Positions 1-9,739 of a stretch of DNA of 64,000 nt are shown here, in pieces. Under the pieces are notes generated by a model that did not search any database, was not told the origin of the DNA, and saw only the letters and a list, made by a program, of their open reading frames with translations. The DNA comes from Archivesica marissinica (taxonomy: Eukaryota > Mollusca > Bivalvia > Venerida > Vesicomyidae). The stretch is from NCBI GenBank assembly GCA_014843695.1, contig CM026394.1, positions 38,835,382 through 38,899,381 on the forward strand, in the 5' to 3' direction. The position numbers were made by a program, and so were the translations under genes. Numbering within the stretch: the stretch's first letter is position 1; each line of letters starts with the position of its first letter.

Positions 1-87
1 GGTCTAGATGTGACAACACCGAAGTGCAGCTTAATTAACCATGCACAGCCCCCCCCCCTACCACCAGAAACAATACGCGTGTGTGTT

Positions 88-375
88 GTGTGTTTTACGT
101 TTATTTATCGTCGCTACCGGTTGCCCATATGAGCGACGCCTCCTGAAGAAATTAGTCATTTGAGACTGTTGGAGGATGGTGCAATGATACAGACAGAGGC
201 CCATTCCAGAATATCCTCTGGTTCTTTTACGTGCACGATGTAAATCACCGACACGAGACCTTGGTTTAACTTCCAATCTGAAAGACTGTTAATATTATTA
301 GGATCAGACGGGGGATCGAACCTGCGATCCCTGGATTACCAATCCAGCGTGTTACCACTGGACTACAGATCCGTC
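88..375 (-). mobile_element. SINE-A copy A1, near full length
   Basis: SINE-A has a tRNA-Thr-like head (A box TAGTCCAGTGGT, loop with anticodon GGT, B box GGTTCGATCCC), a body with ACCAGAGGAGACTCTGGAAT, and the end GCGACGATAAATAAACGT. This copy runs from tail (88) to head (375). It lacks one T of the A-box region. Confidence 0.8.
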
Positions 376-659
376 TACGGTACTGGCTGTGGTGTCAGTA
401 GATATACGTACTGCTAATCAGTGCACGAGAGCGAAACATGGAGACGAAAGGAATGTAGCTAAACTATATAAAGAAGTGTTTACTTAAATATAAATTCTTT
501 TTAAACAGTGTGCGGTCATTCGCTGCTGTCTTTCGCTAGAGTGTGGGAAATGTATCTTAAGTCGACCTTCGTTGTAAATGTCCCTCTGTGATAAAATTAA
601 CAGCGCATATAAATGTATGCAAATATATACGTTTTCGATTGTGGTATATTTATTAAGTG

Positions 660-960
660 TGTGTGTTTTTACGTTTATTTACCGTCGCTACTGGTTGCCC
701 ATATGAGCGACGACTACTGAAGAGATTAGTCATTTTAGATTGGTTGGAGGATAGTGCAATGATACAGACAGAGACCAATTCCAGAGTCTCCTCTGGTTCT
801 TTTACGTGCACGGTGTAAAGCACCGACACGAAACCTATGTGTAACGTCCCATCTGAAAGGCTGTTAATTTGATTAGGGTCAGACGTAGGATCGAACCTGC
901 GATTCCTGGATTACCAGTCCAGCGTGTTAACCACTGGACTACATCAGATCCGTCTGATTC
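660..960 (-). mobile_element. SINE-A copy A2, full length with TSD
   Basis: Complete head to tail, flanked by the direct repeat TATTAAGTG (651-659 and 961-969), the mark of LINE-type insertion. Confidence 0.85.
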
Positions 961-1073
961 TATTAAGTGCTAGACGTTAATGTATTGCATGTCCAAGCAG
1001 CGGAGAACACAAGTTCACCGCATGCTGTCACACCAATAACCCTTAACATGCCGACTAAATTAGACGGAATGTG

Positions 1074-1250
1074 CAAACAACATAGATCCAGAGAAGCCGC
1101 AGCATAGCGAGTAACGCCGCGTCTGATCAGGATCTATGTTGTTTGATATTCTGACAAGTGTGTTAGCTCCACTATCCGAATAGCAAATTGCATATAGCCT
1201 GATCAGACGACACGTTCTACGACATAGAACGTGCCGTCTGATCTTGCTCT
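1074..1250. mobile_element. Double-hairpin foldback element F1
   Basis: Two stem-loops about 55 bases apart. Hairpin 1 has perfect 16 bp arms (CAAACAACATAGATCC at 1074-1089, its inverse at 1130-1145). Hairpin 2 has 19 bp arms with one mismatch (1201-1219 and 1225-1243) and a 5-base loop. The linker carries ACTATCCGAATAGCAAA. The same layout recurs at 40118-40292 and, in part, at 4184-4248 and 46957-47077. Confidence 0.7.
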
Positions 1251-1521
1251 ATGCTGTTGGCAAAAGCGACTTTAGTCGTGATTGGCATGTTATGGGTTAA
1301 TTGGACATTACAAGATACTGACGATACCTTAATAGTGCAATTGCATCATGCTATGCTATGCTATTGGAACCAAATCATAACACAACACCAGGTGACTTAT
1401 CATTCTTCACCTGAGTGTGGCTATGTCCTTGTCTAATATACACTACGTGGATGCCGACTCACGCTGGTTATTCGTGGAGATGTATGTCGTACTGGGTCCA
1501 GTCTACCTCCGCGGTCGAGTG

Positions 1522-1807
1522 TGTGTGTGTGTATTTCATTTATTTATCGTCGCTACCTGTTGCCCATATGAGCGACGCCTCCTGAGAAGATTAGTCATTT
1601 TAGGTGTTTGGAGGATAGTGCAATGATAAAGATAGAGACCCATTCCAGAGTCTCTTTTACATGCACGGCGTAAAGCATTGAGACGTGACCTCGGTTTAAT
1701 ATCCAATCTAAAAGACTGTTAATTTTATTAGGGGCAGACGGGGGATCGAACCTGCGATCCCTGGATTACCAGTCCAGCGTGTTAACCACTGGACTACACA
1801 TACGCCT
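1522..1807 (-). mobile_element. SINE-A copy A3, inserted in SINE-H copy H1
   Basis: Flanked by GGTCGAGTG (1513-1521 and 1808-1816). The right copy of that repeat is the A-box region of H1, so A3 is the younger insertion. Confidence 0.8.
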
Positions 1808-2055
1808 GGTCGAGTGGTTACGGTATCTGACTTGTATATCACTGTAACCTATCATCACTGATGGTCATGGGTTCGATGCCCCGCTCAGTTCGTGTTTCAT
1901 TTATATGAAAAAGTTGCAGTTTCTTACGGATGTTGGTGCACCAATATCTTGTTAACCGCTGGAGCCTGCCCAGGAAAGGTGTTGTTAAGTTAACTTCCCG
2001 CGAGCGATATAGCTCAAAATGGTGCTGATGCAGGCGCAAAACACAAACAAACCAA
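1808..2055 (+). mobile_element. SINE-H copy H1, split by A3
   Basis: SINE-H has a tRNA-like head with an extended variable region (A box GGTCGAGTGGTTACGG, B box GGGTTCGATGCCC), a body with CATTTATATGAAAAAGTTGC and the end ATGGTGCTGATGCAGGCG. The first few head bases (about 1500-1521) lie left of A3. Confidence 0.7.
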
Positions 2056-2256
2056 GTTTGCTTTTTACTTCAAAATCCTCTTTGGTAATAACTCCCTACT
2101 CTGAGAGGTAAGTTACCCATTTAGCCACAAGTACAAGAAGTATTTCAGTCGCGCGACACAGCGAGGTCAAATCACCTATGGACGATCGACCCTTTTGCTA
2201 TGTTACACTAATGTATATATGTGCCTTATAATCTGATAACTTATTTCACATCTGAT

Positions 2257-2858
2257 TCATGCTCGTATGTAATATTGTATTGTCGAATGTATTACATATG
2301 CAATAAAATATAGTTAAATTAAGACTTAAATTCGGACACTCACTTACATAACAGTGCATTCGGACGGACAAACCTTTCATGCTCGTATGTAATACTGTAT
2401 TGTCGAATGTATTACATATGCAATAAAATATAGTTAAATCAATACTTAAATTCGGACACTCACTTACATAACAGTGCATTCGGACGGACAAACCTTTCAT
2501 GCTCGTATGTAATACTGTATTGTCGAATGTATTACATATGCAATAAAATATAGTTAAATCAATACTTAAATTCGGACACTCACTTACATAACAGTGCATT
2601 CGGACGGACAAACCTTTCATGCTCGTATGTAATACTGTATTGTCGAATGTATTACATATGCAATAAAATATAGTTAAATCAATACTTAAATTCGGACGCT
2701 CACTTACATAACATTCGGGCGGACAAACCTTTCATGCTCGTATGTAATACTGTATTGTCGAATGTATTACATATGCAATAAAATAATATTATAGTTAAAT
2801 CAAGATTTAAATTCGGACACTCACTTACATAACAGTGCATTCGGGCGGACAAACCTTT
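2257..2858. repeat. 120 bp tandem repeat, five copies
   Basis: Units start at 2257, 2377, 2497, 2617 and 2732 with TCATGCTCGTATGTAATA. They differ by a few substitutions, one deletion and one insertion. The open frame across three units exists because 120 is a multiple of three; not judged a gene. Confidence 0.85.
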
Positions 2859-3138
2859 ATAGACTCGAACAAACGAAGGAATGTAGCTACAGATCCATAG
2901 CACGGGGTTAGAACAAATATACAGGAAGTGTGTCAATAGTGTATTTTATTGCAACTTTCTACCAAATACATAAACATGTAACTATCACAAAATAAATATA
3001 TAATGTTAACACCAAATGCTCTTATACGTATTGTTAAGTTCAAAATACGGCTATACGATGTTGTAGTGAATATTGTCAAATTTAGTATCATAAATTAATA
3101 ATTATGCACTTATTGACTGGAATAATATGGAAAGTAGT

Positions 3139-3298
3139 TAGTTCATACAAATTTATTTTAGCTCGATTGCGAAACAAGTTCTTACAACTTATATTAATCT
3201 GACGGAATCCACGAGGGAGAGAGAAGAGGCAATGTGGACTTTAAATGCCTTGCCTACGGGCACAATCGTAACGGCTCCAGCGGGGCTCGAACCCTTTT
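3139..3298 (-). mobile_element. SINE-C copy C1, head missing
   Basis: SINE-C has a tRNA-like head (GTGGCGCAGTAGTAGCGC, GGGTTCGAGC), a body with AAGGCATTTAAATTCCACAT, and the end TTGTTTCGCAATCGAGC. This copy stops at GGGGCTCGAACCC. Confidence 0.75.
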
Positions 3299-3334
3299 TC
3301 TATTAGTATCATTAAATTTAGTAATATACTAGTA

Positions 3335-3562
3335 CAACTCTTGTATTCAGTCTCTTTGTTAATTACAATCTAGTCTTATGGAGAGGGCCGTAACTAATGT
3401 TGTTAAAACTTGTGGCCCAACCCATTTGCTTCAACATATAATGACAATCCTTGAGCAAACAATGCCACGAATCATGCATTATGGATAGTTATACAAGTTT
3501 GTTCATTTGTTTTGTATTGTACATTGTATATATAGAATGCAATAAAATATTATTAAACTAAG
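3335..3562 (+). repeat. Dispersed repeat L, possible LINE 3' UTR
   Basis: GAGAGGGCCGTAACTAATGT, then AATGCAATAAAATATTATTA. A similar stretch is at 39893-40066 (GAGATGGTCGTCACTAATGT ... CAATAAAATATGTTTAAACT). The closing AATAAA plus A-rich end suggests a retrotransposon 3' end. Confidence 0.45.
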
Positions 3563-3599
3563 CGAACGCTCTATCACTGCGCTATCATGACTAGTTGAT

Positions 3600-4050
3600 C
3601 TGCATCACTCTCCGATTGCAAGTAAAAGCCCCTTATTAAAACCACCGGATATCTCTCGAAAGGGTCAACTAGTTTCATTCCTATTATTGCCACAGAAACT
3701 TGGTGTCTGGAAAAATGATCCCCAGCTTCCGGTGGGCGTTTCTGGTCCTAAAATAGTTCTTGTATTTGTTATGTCTAGTATTTTTAAGGACATTATGGTA
3801 CACCGTACATTTTAGGCGATATCAAAGCAAGTTTAATTATGATGATGAGTGAGCTTATATACCCTCGCCGCCGGCGAAACATGTGGGCGAGTAACGTTTA
3901 AAATTGACACCCCATCACTATCAAACCCTTAATTGTTTTGTGTAGGGTGTATCATAATGCCCTTTCAAAAATAGAAGAAAAAAACAAAAATATATTTTCG
4001 GTCCAGACCCCATGTGCCAGTGAATATTCCTTGAACCCACAATAAATGTT
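3600..4050. other. Stretch with no gene recognised
   Basis: AT-rich sequence. CCCTCGCCGCCGGCGAAACA near 3865 and a polypurine run near 3975 are the only conspicuous features. No splice-bounded open frame seen. Confidence 0.4.
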
Positions 4051-4052
4051 AT

Positions 4053-4100
4053 AGAACTTGTTTCGCAATCGAGCTAAGATAAATGTGTATAAATTAAATA
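4053..4100 (+). mobile_element. SINE-C copy C2, 3' tip
   Basis: AGAACTTGTTTCGCAATCGA then GCTAAGATAAATGTGTATAA. Confidence 0.6.
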
Positions 4101-4183
4101 TCCGAAAACGCCATTTTTATCAACGAAATATACAAATTATTGTCCTTAGCCCTTTCAACACCACATACCTCTAAATGGGCTTA

Positions 4184-4248
4184 CAAAAAGTGTAGATCCA
4201 GATGAGCCGGCTCGTGACGGGCCGTCTCATCAGGATCTGCACTTTTTG
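4184..4248. mobile_element. Foldback element F2, single hairpin
   Basis: Arms CAAAAAGTGTAGATCC (4184-4199) and GGATCTGCACTTTTTG (4233-4248) pair with one mismatch around a GC-rich inner stem with GATGAG/CTCATC. A diverged one-hairpin relative of F1. Confidence 0.6.
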
Positions 4249-4643
4249 CCAGTAATATTACTATTTTAAGACAAAATTACCCATTTTGATAAATGAACTG
4301 GTCCAAATGTAATTTTCTGATTAATTTATTGGTCTAAATATATCATGGACCAGTCCATGTGAGTTACTTGGTGTTGAATGGGTTAAACGATAGTGCAGTA
4401 AGATACAACATATTTATAGCCGGTGTAAAACCCTTGGATTGGAAGATAAAACAAAATATGAAATATAATTATGACGCATATTCGGTTGACTCCGCAAACG
4501 TCTTCTACATTCTCCGGCGTTATCCCGAAGTGGTTCTGGACATGTTCGTATACAGCTCAATGCACTACGGTGAATAAATTATGCACATCGGAAATATAGC
4601 CCGGATTCACTGATCTCACAATGGGCAAACAACTGACCGTAAG

Positions 4644-4649
4644 TTTATT
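4644..4649 (-). promoter_or_regulatory. Candidate polyadenylation signal for the EF-hand gene
   Basis: AATAAA on the minus strand, about 200 bases past the EF-hand stop codon. It is the first canonical hexamer I see downstream. The surroundings are AT-rich, so chance occurrence is possible. Confidence 0.35.
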
Positions 4650-4851
4650 GACTGTTTAGTTGTGATTACAAATTCGTAGCCACAAATATTTCGTCACAGA
4701 ACAGGACTGTTTAAATAGTATTATAATATTATATTTATGGCCGAAATAGGCCGAAAACATAGCATCAGGATGTATAAAATGACGTTTCCGGACCTTGATA
4801 TGGGCTTCAATGGCATTTTAAACATGTAATAACGTAAAGTATTTAAACATG

Positions 4852-5050
4852 CTATGCAAAGAAAGCTTTGAATTCCTCAAATGAAATGGCGCCATCACCA
4901 CTAGTGTCACAATATCCTAAAAATTCTTTGATGACATCATCGACAACTTCCGGTTTAAAACAAGTAACGATGAGCACGCGCAGTTCTTCCTCCGATAGAC
5001 TTCCATCTCCGCTTTTGTCGTGGTCCTTGAACAACTGGATTAACGATGCA
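4852..5050 (-). CDS. Four-EF-hand protein, terminal exon 3 of 3
   Basis: Terminal exon, entered through a pyrimidine-rich acceptor ending in GTCAG at 5051-5055. One base completes the split Ser codon from exon 2. It encodes residues 76-140 with loop 3 (86-97, DKSGDGSLSEEE) and loop 4 (123-134, DTSGDGAISFEE); both match the canonical 12-residue ligand pattern. The frame ends at TAG (4854-4852) four residues after the last helix, as is usual for compact EF-hand proteins. Intron 2 (5051-7258) contains two SINE-B fragments and two TTAA MITEs but no further exon. Confidence 0.85.
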
Positions 5051-5150
5051 CTGACAGAATGAAAGGAAACACTTGGATGAGAATAAAATAATGGCACGGA
5101 TGTTTCAGTTACATCATTTTTTATAAATATAGATATAAATATAATAATAG

Positions 5151-5333
5151 GCTGTCCGGGAAGTATGTGAGATGGTACGGTAGTCGCCAGATAGGACAGG
5201 TGGGTTTTCTCCGGGTACTCCGGTTTCCTCCCACACGAATGACCACATATACGCTTTCATCGGCGCCAACGAGAGTGATTAATATAAGTTGTTAAAACTT
5301 GCTTCGCAATCGTTGTAAAATAAATCAAGTTTA
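5151..5333 (+). mobile_element. SINE-B copy B1, head missing
   Basis: SINE-B has a tRNA-like head (A box TTAGCACAGTGGTTAGCGC, B box GGGTTCGATCC), a body with GACAGGTGGGTTTTCTCCGG and an AAATAAATAAAGTTTAAAC end. This copy starts at GGGAAGTATGTGAG, past the head. Confidence 0.7.
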
Positions 5334-5514
5334 AACTTAAATATAGATGTAGCATATTGTGTCAGATTTCAGGACGAAGTTGGCTGTTGTATATACGTGG
5401 TTGATTTGGATGATAGAGTGTTAATGTTTGTTTTGGGGGGTTAAAGTTGCAACAACAGCTAATATCATATGGCGACTCTCCAGCTATTATTGGTGATCGA
5501 AGATAGATTTCGAG

Positions 5515-5700
5515 CCTCGGAACGGGAAGTACGTGAGATGGTACTGTACTGTGCACGGCCATAAGATCGGACAGGTAGGCTTTCTCCGGATAGTCCGGTT
5601 TCCTCCCATACGAAGGACCACACATATGGTTTCATATGCACCAACGAGAGTGATTAATATAAGTTGTGAAAGCTTGTTTCGCAATCGTTGTAAAACGAAG
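5515..5700 (+). mobile_element. SINE-B copy B2, head missing
   Basis: Starts CTCGGAACGGGAAGTACGTG, ends GCAATCGTTGTAAAAC. Carries a short plus-strand reading frame that is not a gene. Confidence 0.7.
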
Positions 5701-5806
5701 ATAGTTTATTCTTTAAAGTCATACAGCATCGTATAGTGTTGAGCTACAAGGTATATCCCAACAAACACGTCTTGTCAACTCACCGTACCGTAACATAACT
5801 ATGACA

Positions 5807-6142
5807 TTAAAGCGACAGTACTTCGGAAATCGCATAAATAATAATATTACAACAGATTCTTCCGAAATAATCCGAACACTAACTTTTAATCGACGAAACA
5901 GTGTGTTTGTAGTCTACAAACTCTCAAAAGTGAAAGTAGGCTTTGCTATAGATATAACGGTCAGCTTGACGTTTGTTTATTATTGGAGTAAATGCTACGC
6001 GTACGTGATACTGTCATTTACGGCGTTGGTTTATTAGTTGAAATACCCCGATTCTGTTGCAAATATTTGGTGATATCATATAATAGGAATTCTACATTCT
6101 GTAGAAATTTGCTTTTTTTTCAACGATGTAGTGTCGCTTTAA
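5807..6142. mobile_element. TTAA-flanked MITE, copy E1
   Basis: Begins TTAAAGCGACAGTAC and ends with the near-inverse GTAGTGTCGCTTTAA. 336 bp, non-coding. TTAA target sites are used by the piggyBac and Kolobok superfamilies; no transposase is present to decide. Confidence 0.7.
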
Positions 6143-6382
6143 AGGTCCTCCTTATGAGAACAACGTTACGCATGATAAATTATTTACTTACCTGTTAGAC
6201 AACTATTTAATTCAACGTATCAGAACAAGTTTTTCAACTAATAGTATGCACCATTTATAAATACAAGTATAGATTAATATCAACCTAAATCAAATCACCC
6301 AAACGTATACATTGAATCTAATATTAGTATCACAGTCAACCTTGCTTGAGAAGACCACGGGTGTGTTCTACTATGCCTCTCA

Positions 6383-6704
6383 TTAAAGCGACACTACATC
6401 GCAAAAAGCCAAACATCAAAATGCATGTGTTCACTTATAAATAGCATTGCGCCTATACATTTATAATTAATTTTCATCAGTAAACGAATTGTATTCGATC
6501 TGCAAACACACAAAAATGAAAGTAAAGGCTAACACGAACCGGAAGCGACATTTTCTTATTACTCAATCCTACTATATAATGGATGTACTCGTTTGATATT
6601 ACTGTTTAGATGTAAGTTTAATTCAGAGTACATGTGCAAAGGGTGAGTTATAGGAAATTTCATTTTTCAAAATTTTCTATTTTCACCGATTTAGTGTCGC
6701 TTTA
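6383..6704. mobile_element. TTAA-flanked MITE, copy E2
   Basis: TTAAAGCGACACTACATCG at the left and CGATTTAGTGTCGCTTTAA at the right: 19 bp inverted ends with one mismatch. 322 bp, 240 bp from E1 in the same intron. Confidence 0.75.
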
Positions 6705-6744
6705 AAAGCTGAACTGGCGCTGATAACGATTTGAAAGATGACCG

Positions 6745-7200
6745 ATGAAAATGACGGTCTTTAGATACATGCCTTTTAATGCGTGTCATTACTCAGAGAT
6801 GGTCTTTATATAGATACGTGACGTTTAATGGGTGGTCATAATTGCAGATGGTCTTTAGATATACGTGGTCATGTGTGGTCATAATTGCAGATGTGTTTGT
6901 TGTTTTGGGTGGTTTTGGTGGTTTTGTTGTTTTGGGTGGTTTTGGTGGTCTTTAGATATACGTGGTCATGTGTGGTCATAATTGCTGAAGGGCTTTAGAT
7001 ATACGTGGCGTTTAATGGGTTGCATTTATTCCGAGATGGTCTGTAGTGAAATGCCTTTTAATAGGTGGCCGTTTTAAGGAGATGTTCTTGAGAGGTGACT
7101 TTTAAATTGTGGTCTTTATATGGAGAGTGTCTGTTAAAAGATAGTATTTTAATGATTTGTCAATATTCGGAGATAGTCAATAGAGACATGACGTTCAATG
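6745..7200. repeat. Degenerate tandem repeat around GGTCTTTAGATA
   Basis: Repeated motifs GGTCTTTAGATATACGTGG, TGTGGTCATAATTGCAGATG and TTTTGGGTGGTTTTGGTGG at irregular 50-70 base spacing. Lies in intron 2 of the EF-hand gene. Confidence 0.55.
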
Positions 7201-7258
7201 TTTGTGATATGCACATATTTATAAATAATAGTTTTTATATCTAGTGTTCTTGACTTAC

Positions 7259-7347
7259 GAACGCTTCGGTTTTTCCGCCATTTCTGCCAGGAACTCCTGT
7301 TTCGTGATTTTCTTGTCACCACTTTTGTCTATGCCATAGAACATCAT
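7259..7347 (-). CDS. Four-EF-hand protein, exon 2 of 3
   Basis: An internal exon too short to stand out as an open frame. A T-rich tract ending in CAG precedes it at 7348-7350, and a GTAAGT donor follows at 7258-7253. It enters in phase 0 and leaves two bases of a codon, matching exon 3. It encodes residues 46-75, including loop 2 at 52-63 (DKSGDKKITKQE). Position 6 of that loop is Lys rather than the usual Gly, so calcium affinity may be altered, but the ligand positions 1, 3, 5 and 12 are kept. The linker Glu-Lys-Pro-Lys-Arg follows it and joins the two EF-hand pairs. Confidence 0.78.
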
Positions 7348-7427
7348 CTGTTAAAAAAATAGCAAAGATACATGTAGGGAATAAATCGCGGGTTAATATA
7401 GTTTCCATCGGGGTATGAACTACATTG

Positions 7428-7611
7428 TGTGTGTTTTGTGTTTATTTATCGTCGCTACCGGTTACCCAAAATGAGCGACACCTCCTGAAGAGATTTTAGA
7501 TATTTGGAGGGTAGTGCAATGATGCAGATAGAGACCCATTCCAGAGTCTCCTCTGGTTCTTTTACGTGCATGGTGTAAAGCACCGACACGAGACCTCGGT
7601 TTATATTCCAA
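7428..7611 (-). mobile_element. SINE-A copy A4, 3' half
   Basis: Tail to CTCGGTTTATATTCCAATCT only; the tRNA head is replaced by a SINE-C fragment (C3) at 7612. Confidence 0.75.
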
Positions 7612-7713
7612 TCTGAGACCTCATTCCTGGTGGAATCTATTGCCATGAAGGAGAGAGAAGAGGCAACGTGGACTTTAAATGCCTTGCCTAAGGGCACAAT
7701 CGTAACGGCTCCA
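7612..7713 (-). mobile_element. SINE-C copy C3, middle fragment
   Basis: GAGACCTCATTCCTGGTGGA to AATCGTAACGGCTCC, wedged between A4 and B3. Confidence 0.7.
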
Positions 7714-7739
7714 ACGCATTATTCATGTTCTCATTCGAT

Positions 7740-7977
7740 GATATACGGTCAAACATCGCTTCTCACCAATGCAACCCGGGTTCGATTCTCGGACCGGGAA
7801 GTATGTGAGATGGTACCGTGGTCGCCAGATCGGACAGGTGGGTTTTCTCCGGGTACTCTGGTTTCCTCCGACACGAATGGTCACATTTACGCTTTCATCC
7901 GTGCCAACGAGAGTGATTAATATAAGTTGTTAAAACGTGTTCGCAATCGTTGTAAAAATAAATAAAAGTTTAAATTA
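7740..7977 (+). mobile_element. SINE-B copy B3
   Basis: Partial head (CGCTTCTCACCAATGCAACC, then GGGTTCGATTC) with full body and tail. Third part of an A4-C3-B3 chimera. Confidence 0.75.
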
Positions 7978-8112
7978 AGCCTGTCTTAAGCAGCCAAGAA
8001 AATTGCAGAAAGTGGCTGCTTAGCACATGTGGTTGCTTAATACAGCGCAAATATATCATACAACTTCATATTTGGAATCTGTAAAGTGGCTGCTTAATAC
8101 CCCAAACATACC
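7977..8112. mobile_element. Partial relative of MITE G1
   Basis: Shares CTTAAGCAGCCA, TGGCTGCTTAGCACA and TGGTTGCTTAATA with G1 but lacks the right inverted end. Abuts the 3' tail of SINE-B copy B3. Confidence 0.55.
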
Positions 8113-8427
8113 CACTACCACACCTCATCGCGTCTCAAAAAGCACCCTACCTCTTTGAGGGTTTATACGGAGACCAGTATTGAAGTATAATCTAACTGAC
8201 ATTTTGTAGACTCCGTGTTGTGAAACGCACAAATTCATTATTCACAGATTGATTGTTTGACAGAGTTCAACGATAAATCATCGTATCATATAACTTAGCT
8301 TGTATTCAGTGTAATACAGTCATCTCATATTTTCTAATATGTACACACGTGTAATAACACCTGGAAGGATTCTGATTGGTTGAGAGAATAATCGTTAAAC
8401 GTTGTAAATTAACATTTTATGTATGCA

Positions 8428-8587
8428 TACAGTCAAACCTGTGTTAAGCAGCCAGCCAAGGGAGTCAGAGAAAGTAGCTGCTTAGCACAGGTGGTTGCTT
8501 AATAGAGGTCAAATGTGTAATAAAACAACCGATTGGTGAATGGTTGGCTGCTTAATGGAGGTGACAACTAACACAGGTTTGACTGTA
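8428..8587. mobile_element. TA-flanked MITE, copy G1
   Basis: 17 bp perfect inverted ends CAGTCAAACCTGTGTTA flanked by TA on both sides, as in mariner/Tc1-like MITEs. The interior repeats AAGCAGCC/GGCTGCTTA motifs. Non-coding. Confidence 0.75.
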
Positions 8588-8836
8588 TATACAAGGTACA
8601 TGTGTAGGCCCATACATATTTAGTGCGAGGTGTGTGTGTAATGTTTCCTCGCTACAGATATAATAGATGGATTCACGGCATGGTGACATGACATTCATTG
8701 TAAAAACTAGTGTACCGTATACTATCGTTATCGTTTCTATTACGTGCATATCTGAGTGATTAATATCTAATACATAATTATACAACATAGTTAATATGGT
8801 CTGACAAATTATTTAGTTAAAGCCCAATCTGCGTTT

Positions 8837-9100
8837 ATGTGTTTTACGTTTATTTATCGTCGCTACCGGTTGCCCATATGAGCGACGCCTCCTGAAGAGA
8901 TTAGTCATTTTAGACTTTTGGAGGATAGTGCAATGATACAAACAGAGATCAATTCCAGAATCTCCTCTGGTTCTTTTACGTGCACGGTGTAAAGCACCGA
9001 CACGAGACCTCGGTTTAACGTCCCATCTGAAAGACTCTTCAGGAGGCGTCGCTCATATGCGCAACCAGTAGAGACGATAAATAAACGTAACACACACAAC
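8837..9100. mobile_element. SINE-A copy A5, foldback form
   Basis: 8837-9036 is a minus-strand copy lacking its head. At 9037 it turns into a plus-strand copy of the last 64 bp (CTCTTCAGGAGGCGTCGCTC to AAACGTAA). So both outer ends carry the SINE tail. Confidence 0.75.
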
Positions 9101-9278
9101 TAACTTTAGGGACTTTAAAGACGACCGGTTAATGATTTAATCTGATATTTCGCTCTAGCAGGATGTGCCAGACTTGTGCAATGCTATATATTCTGAGGTA
9201 GATGATGTAACATGTATTTATAGAAAACGTCATTTTTCCTATGATTTCTCAAGTACATTCAATGTCAAAACTAGACAT

Positions 9279-9370
9279 GAATGACCACATTTACGCTTTC
9301 ATCCGCGCCAACGAAAGTGATTAATATAAGTTGTTAACATTTGCTTCGCAATCGTTCTAAAATAAATAAA
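9279..9370 (+). mobile_element. SINE-B copy B4, 3' end
   Basis: From ATGAATGACCACATTTACGC to AAATAAATAAAGTCTAAA. Confidence 0.7.
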
Positions 9371-9451
9371 GTCTAAAGAAAACCAAAACAAAACAGACAA
9401 ATGTAGGCCTGCGTACACATATTCAAATAAATTATCGCTTAAGCTAAACGT

Positions 9452-9695
9452 TAGTGGGAATCGTGGTGGCGCAGTAGTAGCGCGGTCGCTTCAGGTGGGT
9501 AATGCCCGGGGTTCGAGCAACGCTGGAGCCGTTACGATTGTGCCCTTAGACAAGGCATTTACATTCCACATGCCTCTTCTATCTCCCTCGTGGCGATGGA
9601 TTCCATCAGGAATGAGGTCTCAAGAGTGCTTAATATAAGTTGTAAGAACTTGTTTCGCAATCGAGCATAATAAATGTGTGTAAACTAAATCAAAA
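9452..9695 (+). mobile_element. SINE-C copy C4, full length
   Basis: Head GTGGTGGCGCAGTAGTAGCG, B box GGGGTTCGAGC, body and the TTTCGCAATCGAGCATAATA end. Confidence 0.8.
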
Positions 9696-9739
9696 CTACA
9701 TTGTGTGAACGTAAATTTAGTTGTTATATGTACATTTAT

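Noticed and set aside
300..375. Functional tRNA genes at the many B-box sites
   Set aside because: Heads lack paired acceptor stems and are followed by a conserved SINE body, so they are SINE heads and not tRNA genes.
2246..2620. 124-residue frame of three 40-residue repeats
   Set aside because: Follows exactly the 120 bp tandem repeat and ends where the register shifts.
4359..4577. 72-residue plus-strand frame
   Set aside because: Has a plausible composition, but no recognised motif, and lies just downstream of EF-hand exon 3 on the opposite strand; insufficient support.
7630..7920. 96-residue plus-strand frame
   Set aside because: Runs across the C3-B3 SINE junction; similar frames appear in other SINE-B copies and are not conserved.
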